DNA of 64,000 nt from the NCBI GenBank assembly GCA_965262235.1, contig OZ253504.1, forward strand, positions 1,984,001-2,048,000. The letters run 5' to 3'. Shown one piece after another: positions 54,245 to 63,073 of this stretch; positions within the stretch are counted from its first letter, which is position 1, and each line of letters begins with the position of its first letter. The position numbers and the translations under genes were made by a program. A model generated the notes under the pieces. That model did not search any database, was not told where the DNA came from, and worked only from the letters and a program-made list of their open reading frames with translations. The stretch comes from CATQGW01 sp965262235 (GTDB lineage: Bacteria; Chloroflexota; Dehalococcoidia; Bin125).

Positions 54245-55648
54245 CTACAGCGCCCGCACATCCACGAAGTGGCCGGCGATTGCGGCGGCGGCGGCCATGG
54301 CGGGGCTGACCAGGTGGGTGCGGCCGCCGGGGCCCTGGCGGCCTTCGAAGTTGCGGTTGCTGGTCGAGGCGCAGCGCTCGCCGGGCGACAGAATGTCGGG
54401 GTTCATGCCCAGGCACATCGAGCAACCAGCGTCGCGCCAGTCGAAGCCCGCGTCGCGGAAGCGGTCGGCGAGACCTTCTTCCTCCGCCTGCAGCTTGACC
54501 AGACCCGAGCCGGGTACCACCAGCGCGTGCACGCCATCGGCGACTCGGCCGTCGCCGATCACCGCCGCGGCCGCGCGCAGGTCTTCGATTCGCCCGTTGG
54601 TGCAGGAGCCGATGAACACGCGGTCGATCGCGATGTTGGCGATCGGCGTGAGCGCCTCCAGCCCCTGGTAGGCCAGCGCGCGCGCAGCCGATTCGCGCGC
54701 TGCGGCGGTGTCGAGGCTGTCGGGGTCGGGAATCGCACCCGTCACCGGCGCGCTCTGCGCCGGATTCGTACCCCAGGTGACGAATGGCGCGATCTCGGAG
54801 CCGTCGATCACGACCTCGCGGTCGAAGACCGCGTCGTCATCGGTGCGTAGCTCCGACCAGCGCCCCACGGCGGCGTCCCAGTCGTCGCCCGCGGGCGAGT
54901 GCGCGCGACCGCGCAGGTACTCGATGGTCGTCGCGTCGGGCGCGACGAGACCTGCACGGGCGCCGCCCTCGATGGTCATGTTGCAGACCGTCATCCGGCC
55001 CTCCATCGAGAGGGCGCGAATCACGTCGCCGCGGTATTCGATCACGTGGCCGACCCCGCCGCCGGTGCCGATCGTGTTGAGAATCGTCAGGATCACGTCT
55101 TTGGCCGAGCAGCCCGCCGGCAGCTCGCCGGTCACCTCGATCGACATCTGCTTGAGCGGCGCCTGCGGCAGCGTCTGCGTCGCGAGCACGTGCTCAACCT
55201 CGGAGGTGCCGATCCCGAACGCCAGCGCGCCGAGTGCGCCGTGCGTCGAGGTATGGCTGTCGCCGCAGACGATCGTCAGACCAGGCTGTGTCAGGCCCTG
55301 CTCGGGACCGATGATGTGGACGATGCCCTGGCGCGGGTCGAGCGTGTCATAGAGCGGCACGCCGAACTCTGCGCAGTTCTCCCGCAGCGACTCGACCTGC
55401 TGTTGAGACAGCGGGTCCGCGAACGGCTCGACGCGCGTGTCGGTCGGCACGTTGTGGTCCTGCGTGGCAATGGTCAGCTCCGGACGCCGCACCTTTCGAC
55501 CCGTCACCCGCAGGCCTTCGAAGGCCTGCGGCGATGTCACCTCATGCACGAGGTGCAGGTCGATATAGAGCAGGTCGGGCTCGCCATCGGCCCGGCGCAC
55601 CACGTGCGACTCCCAGATTTTCTGCGCGACGGTCTGTCCGGGCATCAT
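54245..55648 (-). CDS. leuC: 3-isopropylmalate dehydratase large subunit
   Basis: 467 aa from ATG 55648, chosen for AAGGGA 5 nt upstream (in-frame ATG 55666 is less well placed). QTVAQKIWESHVV at the start; the [4Fe-4S] Cys are in GSCTNGR and in CSMCLGMNPD; GDSHTSTHGALGALAFGIGTSEVEHVLATQTL is the central block, quoted as landmarks. Works with LeuD. It follows leuA by 30 nt. Its 3' end is duplicated at 51720. Confidence 0.96.
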   Translation of the reverse strand: MMPGQTVAQKIWESHVVRRADGEPDLLYIDLHLVHEVTSPQAFEGLRVTGRKVRRPELTIATQDHNVPTDTRVEPFADPLSQQQVESLRENCAEFGVPLYDTLDPRQGIVHIIGPEQGLTQPGLTIVCGDSHTSTHGALGALAFGIGTSEVEHVLATQTLPQAPLKQMSIEVTGELPAGCSAKDVILTILNTIGTGGGVGHVIEYRGDVIRALSMEGRMTVCNMTIEGGARAGLVAPDATTIEYLRGRAHSPAGDDWDAAVGRWSELRTDDDAVFDREVVIDGSEIAPFVTWGTNPAQSAPVTGAIPDPDSLDTAAARESAARALAYQGLEALTPIANIAIDRVFIGSCTNGRIEDLRAAAAVIGDGRVADGVHALVVPGSGLVKLQAEEEGLADRFRDAGFDWRDAGCSMCLGMNPDILSPGERCASTSNRNFEGRQGPGGRTHLVSPAMAAAAAIAGHFVDVRAL

Positions 55649-55678
55649 GAAATCCCTTCGGGTCATTCGGGTCGCCGC

Positions 55679-57238
55679 CTAGGGCGACTGGGTGCGCCCC
55701 TGGGTCGCCGCGGCAGCGGCGCCGGCGCCGCCGGCGAGGTGGCGGTTGATCGCGTTTACATAGGCCCGCGCACTGGCGATCAGGATGTCCTGGTCGGCCG
55801 CCCGGCCGGTGTGCGTGACATCGTCAACGACGATCCGGATCGTCACGTCGCCCTGGGCGTCGAGGCCCTCGGTGATGGATGTGACGCTGTATTCCTCCAG
55901 CGTGTCGTTGACGCCGGTCAGCTGGCGGATCGTGCGGTAGATCGCGTCGACCGGGCCGGTCCCCGTGTGCGAGGCGGACAGCTCGTCGCCGTCGGGCGAG
56001 GTCAGCGTGATCGTCGCGCTCGGCGTCTCGACGTTGCCCGCCGTGATCGCAATCGAGCCCAGCTGCCAGCCATCATCGACCTGGCCGATTCGGTCGAACA
56101 CGATCGCCTCGAGGTCCCGGTCGTCGACCACGTTCTTGGTGTCGGCGAGCGACTGGAAGCGGTTGAACGCGGTGTTGAACTCGTCGGTCTCCAGGTCGAA
56201 GCCCAGGTCCTCGAGACGCGAGCGGAAGCCAGCGCGGCCCGAGAGCTTGCTCAGCACGAACTGGCTGCCCTCGCTCCAGCCGACCTCCTTGGGGTCCATG
56301 ATCTCGTAGGTCTCGCGCAGCTTGACCACGCCGTCCTGGTGAATGCCCGACTGGTGGCGGAAGGCGTTGAGGCCGACGATCGCCTTGTTCGGCTGCACGT
56401 GCATGCCGGCGAAGTCCTGCACCATCCGCGAGGCGGGCACCAGATACTGCGGCAGCACGCCGACCTCCACGCCGAGGTGGTCGGCGCGCGTCCGGATCGA
56501 CATCACGGTCTCTTCCAGCGAAGCGTTTCCGGCCCGCTCGCCGAGCCCGTTGATCGTGCACTCGACCTGTCGCGCGCCGGCGCGCACGGCCGCGAGGCTG
56601 TTCGCCGTGCTCAAGCCGAGGTCGTTGTGACAGTGCACCGAAACGACGACATTGTCGGCGCCGGGCACGTCCTCGAGGATGCCGCGCACGAAGGCCTCGA
56701 ATTCGTCGGGAATCGCGTAGCCGACGGTGTCGGGGATGTTGATCGTGGTCGCGCCGGCCTGAATCACCTCGGCCAGCATCCGGCGCACGAAGTCGACATC
56801 CGAGCGCGTCGCGTCCATCGGGCTGAACTCGACATCATCGACGTATTGCTTGGCCCGCGCGACCATCTCGCGCGCCTGTTGGAGGACCGTTTCGCGGTCC
56901 TTGCGCAGCTGGTGCGCGATGTGAATGTCGCTGCTGGAGAGGAACACGTGCAGGCGCGGGGCCTCGGCGTCGCGGATCGCCGCCCAGCCCTGATCGACGT
57001 CGTTGGGCACGGCGCGGCAGAGCGTGGCGATCTGGGTGCCGCGGACTTCGCGGGCGATGCGGTGCACGGCGTCGAAGTCGGCCGGGCTCGCGGCGGCGAA
57101 GCCGGCTTCGATGCAGTCCACGCCCATTCGCTCGAGCAGGCGGGCGATCTGCAGCTTTTCATCGGACGAGAAGGAAACCCCGGCGGCTTGTTCGCCGTCG
57201 CGCAGGGTGGTGTCGAAGATTCGGACTCGGTCAGCCAT
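55679..57238 (-). CDS. leuA: 2-isopropylmalate synthase
   Basis: 519 aa. FDTTLRDGEQAAGVSFS opens the HMG-CoA-lyase-like barrel; VHCHNDLGLSTANSLAAVRAGARQVECTINGLGERAGNASLEE carries the metal His residues. Residues about 390-505 form the LeuA allosteric domain, so leucine feedback inhibition is expected. It condenses acetyl-CoA with 2-oxoisovalerate, the committed step of leucine synthesis. First gene of leuA-leuC. Confidence 0.96.
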   Translation of the reverse strand: MADRVRIFDTTLRDGEQAAGVSFSSDEKLQIARLLERMGVDCIEAGFAAASPADFDAVHRIAREVRGTQIATLCRAVPNDVDQGWAAIRDAEAPRLHVFLSSSDIHIAHQLRKDRETVLQQAREMVARAKQYVDDVEFSPMDATRSDVDFVRRMLAEVIQAGATTINIPDTVGYAIPDEFEAFVRGILEDVPGADNVVVSVHCHNDLGLSTANSLAAVRAGARQVECTINGLGERAGNASLEETVMSIRTRADHLGVEVGVLPQYLVPASRMVQDFAGMHVQPNKAIVGLNAFRHQSGIHQDGVVKLRETYEIMDPKEVGWSEGSQFVLSKLSGRAGFRSRLEDLGFDLETDEFNTAFNRFQSLADTKNVVDDRDLEAIVFDRIGQVDDGWQLGSIAITAGNVETPSATITLTSPDGDELSASHTGTGPVDAIYRTIRQLTGVNDTLEEYSVTSITEGLDAQGDVTIRIVVDDVTHTGRAADQDILIASARAYVNAINRHLAGGAGAAAAATQGRTQSP

Positions 57239-57422
57239 GGTGGCGTATCTCCAGAGAACTGAATGGATTGCGAGCGAGCGGCAGAGCTGAGGGAGCGTCG
57301 ACGAACGGCGGCCGGCAGCGGGCCGCGCGCAGTCGGCTCACGCTCGTGGCAGGAGGAACCCGCGGGCGAAGTCGGCCCGCGGCTGCATCTCTCCGGAGGT
57401 ACGTTGAATCAACATCCTCTGC

Positions 57423-57454
57423 AGTATACGCCCTCAGCGCCACGAGGTGGCGCT
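57423..57454 (-). promoter_or_regulatory. Putative leuA promoter with an operator-like palindrome
   Basis: On the minus strand TATACT (57428-57423) is a good -10. The -35 position falls inside AGCGCCACGAGGTGGCGCT (57436-57454), a perfect 8-bp inverted repeat with a 3-nt centre, as expected for a repressor site. The leader from about 57415 to 57239 shows no Leu-rich peptide and no T-box GGTGG specifier logic. On the plus strand this stretch up to 57599 holds nothing else. Confidence 0.45.
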
Positions 57455-57599
57455 CACGTCGCGGGAGTCGAGCAGCTCAGCAGTTCACCCTCATCATGCT
57501 TGGGCCGGGGTGCGGGAGGCGAGGGGCAACCAGTGGCGTATTCTCGACACCGCGTACTTGTCACGACGATGGAAACTGCGGCGGAATGCGGAGCGACGT

Positions 57600-57899
57600 G
57601 TGCGAATCCTGTTCCGCAGCAGCCGTCTCCAAGAGTGCGCGGATGACGAGACGGAGGCGAGCAGGCGATGGGGCGGGCAGACTGGACGCGCATACATTTC
57701 GCGAATGCGCCGGATCGAGGCGGCGTCAAGCTTTCAAAGCCTCTATGACGTGCGTTCGATGAATCTTCATCCGCTCATGGGCAATCGGCGCGGCCAATTT
57801 GCAATTCGCCTGACGGGAAGGATGCGATTGATCGTCGAACCTGGCGAGGATGCCGACGAGATCATCGTCCTGGAAGTGAGCAAGCACTATGGCGACTAA
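57600..57899 (+). CDS. higB: HigB-like toxin
   Basis: 99 aa from GTG 57600 (GGAG 7 nt upstream; the longer open frame lacks homology before this). VRILFRSSRLQECADDETEASRRWG, then MNLHPLMGNRRGQFAIRLTGRMRLIVEPGEDADEIIVLEVSKHYGD follows the RelE/HigB pattern with the G-RKGQF-x-L strand and late H-Y. HigB toxins cleave mRNA on ribosomes. Overlaps the next gene by 11 nt, toxin first, as in hig modules. Confidence 0.8.
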   Translation: MRILFRSSRLQECADDETEASRRWGGQTGRAYISRMRRIEAASSFQSLYDVRSMNLHPLMGNRRGQFAIRLTGRMRLIVEPGEDADEIIVLEVSKHYGD

Positions 57900-59010
57900 T
57901 CTTCCCTATCGACCGCTCAGACAGAATCGCGCCATCCACCCGGGACGCCACTTGGTCGACGAACTCGATGCGCGGGGCTTGTCGTCGGACGACTTGGCTG
58001 GTCTCCTGAGGCGGCCCGAGAAGTCAGTGAAGAGCGTGCTGCGTGGTCGCGCGCCGATCACCAAGCCGCTGGCAGCCAAGCTTGAGCGTGCGCTCGGCAT
58101 CGAAGCGACATTTTGGCGAAATCTCCAGGCGTCCTACGACGAGGCGCTGAAACGCCTCGGTGCGGACCCGTTGATGTCTGCGGACATCGAGCTGCTGGAC
58201 ACGATTCCCTGGCGAACATTCCAGAAGCAGGGCTGGATCGAAGACCGCGGCACAGCCGTCGAACGCGTCGGGGAACTCCGCACGCTCTACGACGTCGATG
58301 CCTTGAGTGACATCGAGAACAGTCAGCACGCCGCGGCGTTTCGGATCACCAAGAAGACTCGGTTCGATCCGTGGGCGCTCGCGGCCTGGCTGCAGCAGGG
58401 CGAGTGGCAGGCCATCGAGCGGCGCGTCACGGGGGACAGCGAGCTTGCGGACACGTTCGACCACCGTCGTTTCGCTGCGAATGTCCGCAGAATCAGGGGT
58501 TTGACGAGCGACGCGTCGTTCTGGCCCACGATGCGATCGCTCTGTAGCGACGCGGGCGTCCACCTTGAGCTTGTGCCGCATGTTCGCAAGTCTGGAGCGA
58601 ATGGCGTGACGCGGTGGCTGGACGACGGCCGTCCGCTGATCCAGCTCAGCCTGTTCCGTGGGGTGGCCGATATTCTCTGGTTTACGTTCTTCCACGAGGC
58701 GGCGCACGTGCTCGCAGAACATCGCAAGGACGCCTGCATCAACTTGGATCGTGTGCCGCTGGAAGACGACCTAGAACGCGACGCCGACCGCTTCGCCCGC
58801 GACATCCTGATTCCGCTCGGCGAGTGGCAGACGTTTTGCGACCGTGGACGGCCTTCCAGGGCGGACATCGTCCGATTTGCGGATGATGTCGGGGTCCACC
58901 CTGGCATCGTCGTTGGGCGGCTTCAGCACGAGAAGCTCATTCCGTACAGCTTCCACAATGACCTGCGGGCCAAGCCTGAGTACGACGCGATCGCTGCCCA
59001 GGCAGCCTGA
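57889..59010 (+). CDS. HigA-type antitoxin fused to an ImmA/IrrE metallopeptidase
   Basis: 373 aa. Residues 15-80 are an XRE helix-turn-helix (IHPGRHLVDELDARGLSSDDLAGLLRRPEKSV ... ITKPLAAKLERALG), typical of HigA. The C-terminal half has HEAAH at 269-273, the zinc site of ImmA/IrrE peptidases, followed by ERDADRFARDILIP with a further Glu. Such fusions may neutralise the toxin and be inactivated by proteolysis or act on another regulator. Overlaps higB. A single longer antitoxin gene rather than two separate ones. Confidence 0.85.
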   Translation: MATNLPYRPLRQNRAIHPGRHLVDELDARGLSSDDLAGLLRRPEKSVKSVLRGRAPITKPLAAKLERALGIEATFWRNLQASYDEALKRLGADPLMSADIELLDTIPWRTFQKQGWIEDRGTAVERVGELRTLYDVDALSDIENSQHAAAFRITKKTRFDPWALAAWLQQGEWQAIERRVTGDSELADTFDHRRFAANVRRIRGLTSDASFWPTMRSLCSDAGVHLELVPHVRKSGANGVTRWLDDGRPLIQLSLFRGVADILWFTFFHEAAHVLAEHRKDACINLDRVPLEDDLERDADRFARDILIPLGEWQTFCDRGRPSRADIVRFADDVGVHPGIVVGRLQHEKLIPYSFHNDLRAKPEYDAIAAQAA

Positions 59011-59108
59011 TCGCGTGTCGGGCAGACGCAGGGCGTTGACGGAGTCACTACCATCAGCACCAATCGGTTGATGCGCCGTACCTGCGGCGAGGCCTGAAGG
59101 AGGCTGAG

Positions 59109-60839
59109 ATGGCCAAGTTTGATGTTCTGATTCGTGGCGGCACAGTCGTCGATGGCACACGAGTGCCCCGCTTCAAGGCGGATGTCGGAATCAAGGACGG
59201 CGTCGTCGCCCAGGTGGGCGGCAGGATGGACCCTGCCGACGCCGACCAGGTGCTGGACGCTGAGGGGCAGATCGTCGCGCCCGGCTTCGTCGACCTGCAC
59301 ACCCACTACGACGCGCAGATCCAGTGGGACCCCTACTGCACCATTTCGGGCTGGCACGGCGTCACCTCGGTGGTGCTCGGCAACTGCGGCTTCGGCTTCG
59401 CGCCGGTGCGCCCCGAAGAGCGCGACCGCTCGATGCTCACCATGTCGCGCACCGAGGCCATCCCCTTCGATTCGATGAAGGCAGGCATGCTCTGGGACTG
59501 GGTCTCGTTCCCCGAGTTCCTCGACACGCTCGACCGCATCCCGAAGGGCGTCAACTGCCTCTCCTACATGCCGATCGCCCCGTTGATGATCTGGGTGATG
59601 GGCCTCGAGGCGGCCAAGCACCGCCGCGCCACCGACGACGAGATCGCCGAGATGCAGAAGCTGCTGCACGAGGCGATGGATGCCGGCGCCTGCGGCTGGT
59701 CGACTCAGCGGCTCGGCGAGAACTCCGTCCAGGCCGACTACGACGGCACCCCGATGGTGACCGACATCATGAGCGACAACGAGTGCCTGGCGCTGGCCGA
59801 GGTGCTTCGTGACCGCGATGAGGGCTTCATCCAGATCACCCAGGCGACCGGCGACATCAAGTCGGACCTCGCCTTCGAGGCGAAGCTGGCTGAGGTCTCC
59901 GGGCGGCCGATTCTGCACAACGTGATCGCGCCGAGCTCCATGCGCCCGGAGTCGCACCGGAAGTCGCTCAAGTGGCTGGACGAGGCCAACGCCCGCGGCG
60001 AGCGCATCTTCGGACAGGCATTCACGATCCGCTCGGCGTTCGTCTACACGCTCGAAGACTGGAACCTCTACGACTCCAGCCCGGCCTGGAACTACGCCAC
60101 GACCGGCACGATCGAAGAGAAGATGGACAAGTTCGCCGACCTCGAGGTGCGCGGGCGGCTCAAGGCCGAGATGGACGACGCGATCGAAAAGCTCGGCCAG
60201 ACCCAGGCGATCGGCGGCTCGATCGAGAAGGTCATGATCCAGCACCTCGAAGCCAAGCCGGAGCTTGAGCAGTACGTGGGCCTGACGCTCCGCGAAGTCG
60301 GCGAGATGATGGGCAAGCATCCGATCGACGCGATGCTCGACCTGGCGCTCGCGACCGACCTCAAGGCCGAGTTCCTGACCGAGGTGACCAACGCCAACGC
60401 CGACCACATGGGCGAGATCATGGAATCGCCCTACACGATCCCCGGCGTCTCCGACGGCGGCGCGCACACCAAGTTCCTCACGGCCGGGTCCTACCCGACC
60501 GACTTCCTGATGTGGATGGTGCGCGAGACCGGCAAGGTCACGCTCGAGGAAGCGCACTACCGGCTTTCCTACCTGCCGGCCCGAGCGGGCGGCTTCATCG
60601 ACCGCGGCGCGCTGACCGAGGGCGCGCCCGCCGACGTGGTCGTCTACGACCTCGATGCGCTGAAGCTCGAGCCCGAGTTCCAGGGCGAAATCGTTCACGA
60701 CTTCCCCGGTGGCGAGTGGCGCCGCATCCAGCGGCCGCACGGCTACAAGTGGATTCTCGTGAACGGCGAGGTCACGTTCGAGGACGGTCGCGAGACCGGC
60801 GCCACCCCCGGCAAGCTGCTCCGCCACGGCCGCGCCTAG
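59109..60839 (+). CDS. N-acyl-D-amino-acid deacylase-like amidohydrolase, tandem copy 1
   Basis: 576 aa. FVDLHTHYDAQIQWDPYCTISGWHGVTSVVLGNCGFGFAPV supplies the metal His pair and the bridging Cys (GNCG); VSDGGAHTKFLTAG has the catalytic Asp; GAPADVVVYDLDAL and ILVNGEVTFEDGRETGATPGKLLRHGRA close the protein, quoted as landmarks. Likely removes acyl groups from N-acyl-D-amino acids or related amides; peptidoglycan or marine organic nitrogen are possible sources. GAAGGAGG precedes the ATG. A terminator separates it from copy 2. Confidence 0.85.
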   Translation: MAKFDVLIRGGTVVDGTRVPRFKADVGIKDGVVAQVGGRMDPADADQVLDAEGQIVAPGFVDLHTHYDAQIQWDPYCTISGWHGVTSVVLGNCGFGFAPVRPEERDRSMLTMSRTEAIPFDSMKAGMLWDWVSFPEFLDTLDRIPKGVNCLSYMPIAPLMIWVMGLEAAKHRRATDDEIAEMQKLLHEAMDAGACGWSTQRLGENSVQADYDGTPMVTDIMSDNECLALAEVLRDRDEGFIQITQATGDIKSDLAFEAKLAEVSGRPILHNVIAPSSMRPESHRKSLKWLDEANARGERIFGQAFTIRSAFVYTLEDWNLYDSSPAWNYATTGTIEEKMDKFADLEVRGRLKAEMDDAIEKLGQTQAIGGSIEKVMIQHLEAKPELEQYVGLTLREVGEMMGKHPIDAMLDLALATDLKAEFLTEVTNANADHMGEIMESPYTIPGVSDGGAHTKFLTAGSYPTDFLMWMVRETGKVTLEEAHYRLSYLPARAGGFIDRGALTEGAPADVVVYDLDALKLEPEFQGEIVHDFPGGEWRRIQRPHGYKWILVNGEVTFEDGRETGATPGKLLRHGRA

Positions 60840-60866
60840 GACGGCGCCGCTCCAACGCGCCTAACG

Positions 60867-60909
60867 AACGGCGCGGTCTCGGCCATCGGGCCGGGACCGC
60901 GCCGTTTTC
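60867..60909 (+). terminator. Rho-independent terminator after amidohydrolase copy 1
   Basis: AACGGCGCGGTC (60867-60878) pairs with GACCGCGCCGTT (60895-60906) and is followed by a short T run (TTTT including the last stem bases). The loop contains a second small CGGCC/GGCCG stem. Confidence 0.8.
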
Positions 60910-61007
60910 GTCCCCGCCGCGGTGCAGGGTTCTGTCGAATGCGGTACTCTCGCGCCCAATCGAAGCTTGCGTGTACCCACGAGGCGTGGGTCAAGGAGGA
61001 GTGCCCG

Positions 61008-62738
61008 ATGGCCAAGTTTGACGTTCTGATTCGCGGCGGCACGGTGGTCGACGGGACCCGGGTGCCGAAGTTCAAGGCCGATATGGGGATCAAGGATGGT
61101 CGTGTCGCCCAGGTCGGCGGCCGGATGGACCCGGCCGACGCTGACCAGGTGCTCGAGGCCGACGGTCTGATCGTCGCGCCAGGCTTCGTCGACCTGCACA
61201 CCCACTACGACGCGCAGATCCAGTGGGACCCCTACTGCACGATCTCCGGCTGGCATGGCGTCACGTCCGTCGTGCTCGGCAACTGTGGCTTCGGCTTCGC
61301 ACCTGTTCGCGAGGAAGAGCGCGACCGCGCGATGCTGACCATGTCGCGCACCGAGGCGATCCCGTTCGAGTCGATGAAGGAAGGGATGCTCTGGGACTGG
61401 ATCACCTTCCCCGAGTTCCTCGAGTCGCTCGATCGCATTCCCAAGGGCGTCAACTGCCTCTCCTACGTACCGCTGGCCCCGCTCATGACCTGGGTGATGG
61501 GCCTCGAGGCGGCCAAGCACCGCCGCGCCACCGACGAGGAGATCGCCGAGATGCAGAGGCTCCTGCACGAGGCGATGGACGCCGGCGCCTGCGGCTGGTC
61601 GACCCAGCGGCTCGGCGTCAACTCGGTCCAGGCCGACTACGACGGCACGCCGATGGTGACCGACATCATGAGCGACAACGAATGCCTGGCGCTGGCCGAG
61701 GTGCTCGCCGAGCGGGATGAAGGCTTCATCCAGATCACCCAGTTCACCGGTGACCTCGATGTCGACCTCGAGTTCCAGTCGAAGCTTGCGGCGACGGCCA
61801 AGCGGCCGATTCTGCACAACCTGATCGCCGTGAACCGCAAGAACCCTGACCTGCACCGCAAGCGCATGAAGTGGCTTGAGGAGTGCAACGCGCGGGGCGA
61901 GCCGGTCTTCGGCCAGGGGGCGACGATCCGTGCGGCCTTCACGTTCACGCTCGAGGACTGGAATCTGTACGACTCCAGCCCGGCCTGGAACTACGCCACC
62001 ACCGGGACGCGGGAGGAGAAGCTCGAGAAGTTCGCCGACCCCGAGGTGCGCAAGAACATCAGGGCGGAGATCGACGAGGCGATCAAGAAGCTCGGCCAGA
62101 CTCAGGCGCTCGGCGGACCGATCGAAGAGCTGCTGATCCAGGACCTCGGGCATCAGCCGGAGCTTGAGGACTACGTCGGCAAGACGGTTGGCGATGTCGC
62201 CGAGGCCCGCGGCGTCCACGCGGTCGACGCGATGCTCGACCTCGCCCTGGAGACCGATCTCGCCGCCGAGTTCCTCACGCCGATGCGCGAGCAGAACCAC
62301 GAGTGGGTGGCCGAGATGATGTCATCGCCGTACGTCGTGCCGGGCGTCTCCGATGGCGGCGCGCACACGAAGTTCCTCACGGCGGGCTCCTACCCGACCG
62401 ACTTCCTGATGTGGTTGGTGCGCGACACCAAGCAGATGACGCTTGAGGAAGCCCATTACCGGCTCTCCTACCTGCCGGCCCGCGCCGCCGGCTTCCGCGA
62501 CCGCGGAATGCTCACCGAGGGCGCGCCCGCCGACGTGGTCGTCTACGACCTCGAAGGCCTCAAGATCACGCCGGAGTGGACCGGCGAGATCGTGCACGAC
62601 TTCCCCGGTGGCGAGTGGCGGCGCATCCAGCGCCCCGACGGCTACCGCTGGATCCTCGTGAACGGCGAGGTCACGTTTGAGGACGGACGCGAGACCGGGG
62701 CCACCCCCGGCAAGCTGCTCCGCCACGGCCGCGCCTAA
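61008..62738 (+). CDS. N-acyl-D-amino-acid deacylase-like amidohydrolase, tandem copy 2
   Basis: 576 aa from ATG 61008 with AAGGAGGAG upstream; an in-frame start at 60939 lies over the promoter region and is rejected. Same length and motifs as copy 1 (HTHYDAQ, GNCGFGFAP, VSDGGAHTKF). The region of residues 255-380 and the loop after VVGDVAEARGVHAVDAMLD differ most, which suggests altered substrate pocket. It has its own upstream gap of 168 bp including the terminator of copy 1. Confidence 0.85.
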   Translation: MAKFDVLIRGGTVVDGTRVPKFKADMGIKDGRVAQVGGRMDPADADQVLEADGLIVAPGFVDLHTHYDAQIQWDPYCTISGWHGVTSVVLGNCGFGFAPVREEERDRAMLTMSRTEAIPFESMKEGMLWDWITFPEFLESLDRIPKGVNCLSYVPLAPLMTWVMGLEAAKHRRATDEEIAEMQRLLHEAMDAGACGWSTQRLGVNSVQADYDGTPMVTDIMSDNECLALAEVLAERDEGFIQITQFTGDLDVDLEFQSKLAATAKRPILHNLIAVNRKNPDLHRKRMKWLEECNARGEPVFGQGATIRAAFTFTLEDWNLYDSSPAWNYATTGTREEKLEKFADPEVRKNIRAEIDEAIKKLGQTQALGGPIEELLIQDLGHQPELEDYVGKTVGDVAEARGVHAVDAMLDLALETDLAAEFLTPMREQNHEWVAEMMSSPYVVPGVSDGGAHTKFLTAGSYPTDFLMWLVRDTKQMTLEEAHYRLSYLPARAAGFRDRGMLTEGAPADVVVYDLEGLKITPEWTGEIVHDFPGGEWRRIQRPDGYRWILVNGEVTFEDGRETGATPGKLLRHGRA

Positions 62739-62937
62739 CGACTGTCGCGCTCTGATCGGCTAAGTCGGCGCGGTGTGCGCCACGCTCTCCGCCCGCACGG
62801 AGAGCGGCACACCGCCGCCGACGGCTTACGCTGACCATCGCGATAGGACGCTCGTGGTGATCTGACGTCCACCCTGCGTATCTTGGGATCGGGTGTCAGT
62901 GTCTGCTGCGCGACGACTAGAACCGGCTCATCATTGC

Positions 62938-62963
62938 GGGCCTCCGTCTTCGGGCGGAGGCCC
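62938..62963 (+). terminator. Hairpin in the 335-bp gap between amidohydrolase copies 2 and 3
   Basis: GGGCCTCCG and CGGAGGCCC flank a TCTTCGGG-type loop. There is no T run immediately after, so terminator status is uncertain. The rest of 62739-63073 contains one more hairpin (CTCTCCGCCCGCACGGAGAG near 62788) and GGAGGAG before copy 3; no gene is seen. Confidence 0.5.
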
Positions 62964-63073
62964 GCGGTCGTTTCTGGGCCGGTGGACCCTTGACCGCGTG
63001 GGAATCGGTATGTTGGGGCTCATCTCGGGATTGCGCATTGACGCAGCATTCGGAGCCGGTGGAGGAGCGCTCG

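Noticed and set aside
54899..57262. 787-codon plus-strand frame across leuC and leuA
   Set aside because: Antisense shadow of two well-recognised genes.
57239..57443. T-box or Leu leader peptide before leuA
   Set aside because: No specifier-type stem, no GGTGG antiterminator motif and no run of Leu codons in a short frame.
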